DNA from: Arion vulgaris
Taxonomy: Eukaryota; Mollusca; Gastropoda; Stylommatophora; Arionidae
Length of the DNA: 64,000 nucleotides
Assembly (NCBI GenBank): GCA_020796225.1
Contig: CM036771.1
Span: forward strand, 30,634,703 to 30,698,702
Direction of reading: 5' to 3'
How positions within the stretch are numbered: the first letter of the stretch is position 1; every line of letters begins with the position of its first letter. The translations under genes and the position numbers were made by a program. Positions 56,986-64,000 of this stretch are shown in pieces. Below the pieces are notes generated by a model. The model was not told the DNA's origin. It ran no database searches and saw nothing but the letters and a program-made list of their open reading frames with translations.

Positions 56986-57184
56986 ATGACATATAGCTAT
57001 ATTCTTGGTAAGAATTGATTAAACATGTTTTTTTCTCTCCTACATGCTCAGATATAACCAAGAAATACTTGTTCTAATCTCCTACATGCTCAGATAAAAC
57101 CAAGAAATACTTGTTCTAATCTTTAAAGGGGCGTGTCCTTGCTTGAAAAGAATTTAATCTTCTAATTAACAAAGGGTCTAAGGG

Positions 57185-57345
57185 AAAAAGATTAACTTCA
57201 TTGCACCGGGTTTCCCATATGGCTCGGTCCCTGTCGGCAGACATGGCATGCCATCTACCGAGAACATTGCGCAAAGCACAAACTCCGTAGGTCCGGCAGC
57301 ATTCCTAGGAAAAAATTGCACATGTGTCTCGGTCCGGATTCGAAC
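57185..57345 (-). mobile_element. SINE E, tRNA-derived head
   Basis: On the minus strand a B-box-like GGTTCGAATCCGGACCGAG is followed by the SINE body. The A-box-like TGGTTAAGTGG lies in the adjacent tandem block. Further copies are at 17.14-17.37 and 17.86-17.94 kb. Confidence 0.7.
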
Positions 57346-57475
57346 CTACAACCTTAAGTACAATAGGAAACCACTTAACCACTTAACCACTTAACCATTG
57401 AGACCCCCATAGGTACAATAGGAAACCACTTAACCACTTAACCATTGAGACCCCCATAGGTACAATAGAAACTAC
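57345..57475 (-). repeat. SINE E head tandem repeat, left block
   Basis: Units with CCACTTAACCATTGAGACCC recur. On the minus strand these are GGGTCTCAATGGTTAAGTGG, the A-box-like part of the tRNA-derived head of the adjacent SINE. Confidence 0.85.
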
Positions 57476-57497
57476 AATGGGGACTCTGGTCTGGAAA

Positions 57498-58097
57498 CTA
57501 TTTTCTTTGCTTTGGTATTAATGTAGAATTTGTATAACAATTTTGAAAGATTATGACTTAGAATAGTAGAAAAAAATTAGAAAAAAAAGTCAACGCGTTG
57601 CCATGGAAACAATACAAAATGGCCCAAAGCACAAATTTCAAATCCCTAAGGCTCTAAGTTAATGAATATAAATGAATTCTGTTTTCACTCTAAGGTGCTC
57701 AATTGTAATATCTACAAAATTACTGATCCTTTTTAGGATATATTAAATATTACATTGTTTATGAATTTTTGTGTAAACACACCCTCCAAAAACAGCTTTT
57801 GACCACATTTTGAGGAATTTTACAAAAAATTTATAAAAATTAAATATTTAATATATCCTAAAATCATGTGTAATATTTTAGATATTACAATTGCCACCTT
57901 AGAGTGAAAACAGAATTCATTTACATTCATTAGATTCAGAGCCTTAGGATTTGAAATTTTGTTTTTAGCGGCCATTTGTATTGTTTCCATGGCAAACTTT
58001 GACATTTTTTTTTACTAAAATTTTTCTACTATTCTAAGTCATAATCTTTCAAAATTGTTATACAAATTTTATATTAATATGAAAACAACGAAAATAG
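57498..58097. mobile_element. 600-bp palindrome, foldback / MITE-like element
   Basis: Two arms of about 260-300 bp are inverted copies. Examples: TAACAATTTTGAAAGATTAT at 57,534 pairs with its complement near 58,050; TTGCCATGGAAACAATACAA pairs near 57,985; GAATTCTGTTTTCACTCTAA pairs near 57,905. The loop is about 57,757-57,837. It contains no open frame. It sits between two blocks of a SINE-derived tandem repeat. Confidence 0.9.
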
Positions 58098-58119
58098 ATT
58101 CTTGATTTTCAAGACCCGA

Positions 58120-58452
58120 ATCCCCCTTAACCACTTAACCATTGAGACTTCCCCCATAGGTACAATAGGAAACCACTTAACCATTGAGACCCCCATAGGT
58201 ACAATAGGAAACCACTTAACCATTGAGACCCCCCCATAGGTATAATAGGAAACCACTTAACCACTTAACCATTGAGACCCCCATAGGTACAATAGGAAAC
58301 CACTTAACCACTTAACCATTGAAACACACCCCCATAGGTACAATAGGAAACTACTTAAACACTTAACCATTGAGACCCCCATTGGTACAATAGGAAACAA
58401 CTTAGCCATTGAGACCCCCATAGGTACAATAGGAAACCACTTAACCACTGAG
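58120..58452 (-). repeat. SINE E head tandem repeat, right block
   Basis: The same 39-bp-type units as 57.35-57.47 kb, about 7 copies with variable numbers of CCACTTAA. It resumes directly after the palindrome, so the palindrome appears to have inserted into one continuous array. Confidence 0.87.
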
Positions 58453-58680
58453 ATTCTCTTATCTCTGTTGCACTCTGTATAAATCCCTTGTTTCGTATTG
58501 ATCGTTCTTAGTTTGTCTGTCTATCTGCTCCGCTCTCTCTATCATTTTCTTGCTATCTCTCGTTCAAGATGTCCCCCCTTTCCTGATATCTGGTCTACCT
58601 CTTGCTGAATGTATCTTTTTCTTGAGGCTATCTACCTCTCTTATTGTTTCTCACTAAATTAAGATGTCTGTGTGTCTCTC

Positions 58681-58717
<37 letters not shown>

Positions 58718-58797
58718 GTATGCATTTGTCCATTGTTGTTAGGTTCTAACTCTTTCTGTTTGTTCCCTTTTCTCTTGCTGTCTTCCTACTCTCGAGT
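58453..58797 (+). other. Pyrimidine-rich tract leading to the putative exon
   Basis: TCTCTCTC microsatellite at 58,683-58,715 within a CT-rich stretch. No coding signal. Confidence 0.5.
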
Positions 58798-58930
58798 GAC
58801 TGATGACGGTATGCAATCTCACCCGATGAGCTCAATACCTTGTAGTAATATAGAGCGTGTGTACCTCCATGATCCGGAAAGCTATGCTGATACAGAGCCA
58901 ACTATAAACTTATGGGCCTTCGGACTCAGG
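58798..58930 (+). CDS. Putative isolated exon of an unrecognised gene
   Basis: A long pyrimidine-rich tract (from about 58,665, including a CT repeat) leads to an AG near 58,797. About 44 codons follow and end at a strong CAG/GTAAGA donor. Only one frame is open. It reads DDGMQSHPMSSIPCSN, then IERVYLHDPESYADTEPT and INLWAFGLRQ, which has normal amino-acid diversity unlike the repeat-derived ORFs nearby. I do not recognise the family, and no partner exon was found in the window. The acceptor (GAG) is weak, so the 5' edge is uncertain. Confidence 0.35.
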
Positions 58931-60364
58931 TAAGAATTATGGGAAATCAGACCACAACTACACCACGTGACCTCGCATTCCAGTAGTGGTGTATATAGAC
59001 GAATTCATTTTAAAATCAACACAAATGCTAAATCGAAGTTGTATTATGCAACAAGTTAAGTTTAACAATATGGAATATCAATATTATTAATATGTTTTTA
59101 CCAATAAATAACCATAGACTCACAGAATTGAGTAAAATTGAAAAAAAGCGTACAGTGTTCTATTAAATATCTGTGAGGTCATAGGTGCATGGGGAAAACG
59201 TCACGCCAGGATTAGTGAGCTGGCGCTAATCAAGATCCTACCGCATCTCCACGTGGTGACCCTGGTAACAGACACTGGTTCCTGTCTGGCTAAGCGGGTA
59301 GGGATCGAGGAGAAGCTACTCTGGTATAAGTAGTGTTGCAGACGTAGTCATTTTCGATTAGATCCACTCGCAACGCAGACGAGTGAAATCCCAGAGTGAC
59401 TATTAATGCACGTCCTTCCCGGCCGAAGCAAAAAGCTGAACGGATAAACATGAATGGATGAGGGGTTCATCCAGGGAAGTGACGTGAGTCCGTGTGGAGC
59501 AAACGTGGGCCCGAAAAGAGTTACACGTGGGCCCACATAGGACGAAATTCGGAGCTCTGGGGAGGGGGCTCGAGTAGAACAATCTGTCCGGACAAGCTTG
59601 AGGCATTGTGAAGGTGTACACGGAAGGAGAAACAACAGAAGCGTAAGAAACAGTAGTCGTCTGTGAAGGAATCCCAGCTCCCCCGGAGTAAAGGATCGCA
59701 AGCAAATTGCCAGCTGTGGGGCAGGAATCAATAAGAACGATGCGAAACGAATTATAAGTCTCGGCAAGTGTCTCTGAAAACTTTGTAACGTATCATGTTG
59801 GCACACGGGAAGATTGCGACAAACTCCGTATCGAAGACATAGCGCAGACACATTTGCTGGGTAAGGTTGACAAAGCGTAAATTCTAAAGATGTGTTTTAG
59901 TGCTTAACGAAAATGCCCTCCCTGGGACAACCGGGCAATGTACTATTGCATTAACAACTAACATCCCCGGAAGAACTGAGGTCGGTGATGATGGCGAGCG
60001 CAAAATTTCAGTTGCCTTTGCTAGTGCCAATTGAAACGACCCTCTAAAATATATGTGCGCAGCCCCAGTCCAATGTTTCTCCGGGGCAGGGAAAATGCAG
60101 AGTAAATCCTTGCAAATTGCCAAGTGTCGCCCCGAAACGGATGCGTATACTCCTACTCAGGAACAAACTCACCGTGAATAGAAAAGTAAGGCCGATAATG
60201 CAAAGGCTTGACCCAAATATTGGCTAAGGGCAATATCTTTCGGACGCACATCATCCTACACAGAGGGAGATGACGTCCAAACACCATGGCTCAGATCAGA
60301 TAATGGCTACGGCAAAAAGATGATCGTAAAGGCGTAGATCCGGCCAAAATATACTGCAGAAAAG
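58931..60364. other. GC-richer stretch of unknown nature
   Basis: 59.2-60.3 kb has visibly more G and C than its surroundings. It includes the short repeat at 59,270-59,350 and a 167-codon minus-strand ORF at 59,348-59,851. A plus-strand frame near 59,775 reads YHVGTREDCDKLRIEDIAQT, followed by stops. It could be a decayed mobile element, but no family was recognised. Confidence 0.35.
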
Positions 60365-60555
60365 ATCGTTCTTTAGGGCTAGCTACCCTAGTAAATAAAC
60401 AGCTGGCTGAAATCGGGTGGGGGCAGACCTTGTCACCATTGGCGCATAATCACAAAACGTAAAATAAACTTTCTTGTCAAAAGATCAATTATATATTACA
60501 AGAAGAGTGATACAATTGGCCGTGAAGAACGGAACGAGAGAAGAAGAAGAAACAT
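60365..60555 (+). mobile_element. SINE B copy, 5'-truncated
   Basis: Starts near GCTACCCTAGTAAATAAACA and ends GAGAAGAAGAAG. Confidence 0.6.
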
Positions 60556-60914
60556 GAAAATTTCCTGTTTCTGATCTAGGTCAGGGAATCCCCGGTCAGT
60601 TGTCTGGCCTAGTTATCTAGAATTGGCTGTGGCTGACTAGAACTTTACTTCATACAGGGGCGCTAATATCACAGAGGTTTAACGTTAGAGGGCATACAAA
60701 ATGTGACCTCTTTGTTCTCCAGGTTGGGGGTTGGACACGGGATGACAACCAATTCCTCTAAAAGAATTATTGTGTTATTACGCAATCATACACAAGAGAT
60801 ACCTTTCTTGCGTTGAATCAAGGGAGCGAGATCAATCAGGCAACTGGTGTCATGAAGGAGGAAGATCAAACTAGAAAAGAAGTCTCCCCCAGATGACTAG
60901 CCTTCTATTATACA
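60556..60914. other. Nothing recognised
   Basis: No convincing ORF or repeat family before the 25-bp array. Confidence 0.45.
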
Positions 60915-60927
60915 AATGCACAACTAT

Positions 60928-61022
60928 TATCGGATGTTCAGAATGCAACTATTATCGGATGTTCAGAATGCAACTATTATCGGATGTTCAGAATGCAACT
61001 ATTATCGGATGTTCAGAATGCA
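60928..61022 (+). repeat. 25-bp tandem repeat, about 4 copies
   Basis: TATTATCGGATGTTCAGAAT recurs every 25 bp. Confidence 0.93.
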
Positions 61023-61134
61023 AGAACACTTAATACTATCATTAAAAAACGAAGATGGAAGTGGGTTGTTCATTTATGTCGTATGTCAATAGTAGCATTG
61101 ACTATGACAGCTTCTTAATGATGGACAGTTTGAT

Positions 61135-62235
61135 GAAAAACGAAGATGGAAGCTCTTAGATGTCAATAGTAGCATTGACTATGACAGTCTAGATGTCAAT
61201 AGTAGCATTGACTATGACAGCTCTTAGATGTCAATAGTAGCATTGACTATGACAGCTCTTAGATGTCAATAGTAGCATTGACTATGACAGCTCTCAGATG
61301 TCAATAGTAGCATTGACTATGACAGCTCTTAGATGTCAATAGTAGCATTGATTATGACAGCTCTTAGATGTCAATAGTAGCATTGACTATGACAGCTCTT
61401 AGATGTCAATAGTAGCATTGATTATGACAGCTCTTAGATGTCAATAGTAGCATTGATTATGACAGCTCTTAGATGTCAATAGTAGCATTGATTATGACAG
61501 CTCTTAGATGTCAATAGTAGCATTGACTATGACAGCTCTTAGATGTCAATAGTAGCATTGATTATGACAGCTCTTAGATGTCAATAGTAGCATTGACTAT
61601 GACAGCTCTCAGATGTCAATAGTAGCATTGACTATGACAGCTCTTAGATGTCAATAGTAGCATTGACTATGACAGCTCTTAGATGTCAATAGTAGCATTG
61701 ACTATGACAGCTCTTAGATGTCAATAGTAGCATTGACTATGACAGCTCTTAAATGTCAATAGTAGCATTGATTATGACAGCTCTCAGATGTCAATAGTAG
61801 CATTGATTATGACAGCTCTTAGATGTCAATAGTAGCATTGACTATGACAGCTCTCAGATGTCAATAGTAGCATTGACTATGACAGCTCTTAGATGTCAAT
61901 AGTAGCATTGACTATGACAGCTCTTAGATGTCAATAGTAGCATTGACTATGACAGCTCTCAGATGTCAATAGTAGCATTGATTATGACAGCTCTTAGATG
62001 TCAATAGTAGCATTGACTATGACAGCTCTTAGATGTCAATAGTAGCATTGACTATGACAGCTCTTAGATGTCAATAGTAGCATTGACTATGACAGCTCTT
62101 AGATGTCAATAGTAGCATTGACTATGACAGCTCTTAGATGTCAATAGTAGCATTGACTATGACAGCTCTTAGATGTCAATAGTAGCATTGATTATGACAG
62201 CTCTTAGATGTTAATAGTAGCATTGACTATGACAG
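61135..62235 (+). repeat. 35-bp tandem repeat, about 31 copies
   Basis: GTCAATAGTAGCATTGACTA recurs every 35 bp with near-perfect identity. Variants alternate at three positions (TTAG/TCAG, GACTAT/GATTAT). The unit is already present once at 61,083-61,115 in the LINE flank, which shows its origin. Confidence 0.96.
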
Positions 62236-62500
62236 CTCTCAGATGTAGCATTGACTGGTTGACAGCTCTTAGATGTATAATTGACTATGACGGCTCTCAG
62301 ATGTAGCATTGACTGGTTGACAGCTCTTAGATGTAGCATTGACTGGTTGACAGCTCTCAGATGTAGCATTGACTGGTTGACAGCTCTGAGATGTAGCATT
62401 GACTGGTTGACAGCTCTCAGATGTAGCATTGACTGGTTGACAGCTCTTAGACTATGACAGCTCTCAGATGTAGCATTGACTGGTTGACAACTCTGAGATG
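62236..62500 (+). repeat. 30-bp tandem repeat, about 8 copies
   Basis: GATGTAGCATTGACTGGTTG recurs every 30 bp. It is a derivative of the 35-bp unit with an internal deletion and a GGT gain, so it forms a second-generation array. Confidence 0.93.
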
Positions 62501-63033
62501 GACAACGGATGAAAAAAAGGTATGGGAGTTCCAAAAAAACGGAGAAGAATCGTGGAAGGAAATTTGAAAGATTGTGACCTGATGCTGAAAACAATTTGTT
62601 GAAAGGTGAAAGAACAGCACCAAATAAAATCTCTTATGGAAGTCGTATGTATCAAAAGGGACACAAATGGGATATATACAGTAGAACCTTGATTAACCAT
62701 CACCGCCCGGACCAGGGCTGTTGCGGATACCGGATAGACGGATAACAGAAATATCTTAATACATATGTAAAGTAGCGTGATTTCGCTGCGAACGAAGATG
62801 AAAACAAAATCCTTTAAAAGTGAATAATACATATATATATATATATTGGATTTAATTTTACAAAACGATCAATATAAACTTCAATATAAGAGTAGAAATG
62901 TATTGTAATACTATAAACCTATGTTACTTAAAAATAATCTGTTATCTCCTTCTGTGTCTTTGAGGTTCGAGCTTTCTCCGCAGCGATGTTCCGTAACATA
63001 AGCAGAAGTAAGGTCTGTGTTGTATTTGACATT

Positions 63034-63314
63034 TCAAACCAGTCAATGCACTTTGATAACATTGTTTCTGCTTCTGAGTGGTTAGCTGGAGGTGTTTGGT
63101 TAAGCAAACCAGTCGATGCACTTTGATAACATTGTTTCTGCTTCTGAGTGGTTAGCTGGAGGTGTTTGGTTAAGCAAACCAGTCGATGCAGTTTGATAAC
63201 ATTGTTTCTGCTTCTGAGTGGTTAGCTGGAGGTGTTTGGTTAAGCAAACCAGTCGATGCACTTTGATAACATTGTTTCTGCTTCTGAGTGGTTAGCTGGA
63301 GGTGTTTGGTTAAG
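63034..63314 (-). repeat. 70-bp tandem repeat, 4 copies
   Basis: Units such as GCAAACCAGTCGATGCACTT repeat every 70 bp. On the minus strand they encode SKCIDWF, so the unit is a slice of the Tigger transposase C-terminus. Confidence 0.92.
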
Positions 63315-63466
63315 AACGGCAAATTGCGCACTTTCGGTAACGCAAGGATTCGAAGGCTAAAATTTGCTAGAGACGCCGAGTTGGTAAGACTTGTTTACGC
63401 AAGTTCAAACGATTATGCCGTGTGGCCGGCACATACTGTACTTGATTGAGTCTCTCACTTAGTAAC

Positions 63467-63612
63467 GACGTAATTTTTATTCCGAGTCCTGTATACGCTT
63501 CTCAATGCTTTTATTCCGAGTCCTGTATACGCTTCTCAATGCTTTTATTCCGAGTCTTGTATACGCTTCTCAATGCTTTTATTCCGAGTCTTGTATACGC
63601 TTCTCAATGCTG
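63467..63612 (+). repeat. 34-bp tandem repeat, about 4 copies
   Basis: GTATACGCTTCTCAATGCTT recurs every 34 bp inside the Tigger-like element. Confidence 0.92.
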
Positions 63613-63920
63613 TTTTTTAGAAAACGGATAACAGAAACTGACGGTTAAACAAGTGACGGTTAATTGAGATTTTACTGTATCTATATATAGACACACACAC
63701 TAAATCCACAATTCTATTTGCTGTCTTTTATAATACATTTTTCATTTAGGTTCCTACCTTAACATATATAATGTAACGCTCTTATATTAAAGGATATACA
63801 TTTATTTCATATCTTTGAATGTGTTGAACTTGGATATCTATTTAAACATACAGTTGTTGTATTTTACATGAATTATTCTTGTGGCCTTCTAGCTAAAAGA
63901 TCAAAATTTTAGTGCGACAT

Positions 63921-64000
63921 TTCATTGTGGGAGCTTTCATAGATCTAATAGACATGATTCATTGTGGGAGCTTTCATAGATCTAATAGACATGATTCATT
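63921..64000 (+). repeat. 37-bp tandem repeat running off the window
   Basis: TTCATTGTGGGAGCTTTCAT recurs after 37 bp and starts a third copy at the end of the window. The sequence is unrelated to the main 37-bp array. Confidence 0.85.

Larger units (their letters stand above)
60915..62640 (+). mobile_element. LINE C-terminal relic blown up by satellites
   Basis: At 61,030-61,090 the plus strand reads IIKKRRWKWVVHLCRMS, a typical LINE C-terminal motif. At 62,510-62,600 it continues with a KKRRRIVEGNLKD-like block. Between them lie the 35-bp and 30-bp arrays, and before them the 25-bp array. Confidence 0.55.
62679..63677 (-). mobile_element. Tigger-like element with internal tandem expansions
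   Basis: The ends are CAGTAGAACCTTGATTAACC on the left and, inverted, CAGTAAAATCTCAATTAACC on the right, each next to TA. The length is 999 bp. Minus-strand pieces read MLSKCIDWFEMSNTTQ and MLRNIAAEKARTSKTQKE, which resemble the C-terminus of pogo/Tigger transposases. Most of the transposase is deleted. Two internal satellites (70 bp and 34 bp) make up about 40% of it. Confidence 0.75.

Noticed and set aside
59348..59851. 167-codon minus-strand ORF as a gene
   Set aside because: No recognised domain, overlapped by another open frame in the same GC-richer region, and no splice or promoter signal. Left as unassigned sequence.

Overview
The window is animal nuclear DNA: an AT-rich, intron-rich gene landscape packed with retrotransposons, SINE-like elements and minisatellites. 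Nothing looks prokaryotic. Family content (RTE-type and RNase-H-bearing LINEs, mariner, Tigger and hAT relics, tRNA-derived SINEs) suggests an invertebrate; an arthropod or mollusc is plausible, but the sequence alone does not settle the phylum.

One host gene is clear. On the minus strand, ten exons from about 40.81 kb down to 6.85 kb join in phase, with GT/AG borders, into a nearly complete methanethiol oxidase / selenium-binding protein 1 (SELENBP1). About 480 residues are accounted for; only the first, tiny coding exon is missing. Its largest intron (18,032-33,804) carries the main oddity. A possible exon of another, unrecognised gene lies on the plus strand near 58.80-58.93 kb.

About 13.35 kb of that intron (19.3-32.65 kb) is a 37-bp tandem array of roughly 360 units. 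Read on the minus strand, the unit encodes [12 protein letters not shown], the conserved C-terminal motif of the RNase H domain of a LINE that also occurs in the window as a readable copy (46.34-47.62 kb). The array is flanked on one side by the RNase H sequence that should precede this motif and on the other by the sequence that should follow it. So it appears to be an in-place expansion of one RNase H motif inside one old LINE copy. Because 37 is not a multiple of 3 and the plus strand of the unit has no stop in any frame, the array produces spurious ORFs over 1,000 codons long. The middle of the array is riddled with indels and C runs, which may be poor consensus rather than biology.

The same theme recurs on a smaller scale. 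Tandem arrays grow out of LINE C-termini (25, 35, 30 and 64 bp), a Tigger relic (70 and 34 bp), a hAT C-terminus (22 bp) and SINE heads (39 and 40 bp). Other structures are a 5'-truncated RTE insertion with an 11-bp target duplication and a nearly open reverse transcriptase (54.47-56.54 kb), a mariner with both inverted repeats (42.91-44.22 kb), a LINE nested in a SINE with an 8-bp target duplication (46.34-47.62 kb), a 600-bp palindrome (57.50-58.10 kb), and two further inverted-repeat elements (53.77-54.33 and 62.68-63.68 kb).

Layout: 0-6.8 kb, downstream flank with SINEs and LINE ends; 6.8-18 kb, the last five SELENBP1 exons among repeats; 18-33.7 kb, the array intron; 33.8-40.8 kb, the first five visible exons; 40.8-42 kb, a minisatellite touching the 3' splice site of the first visible exon; 42-64 kb, mostly transposons and satellites.
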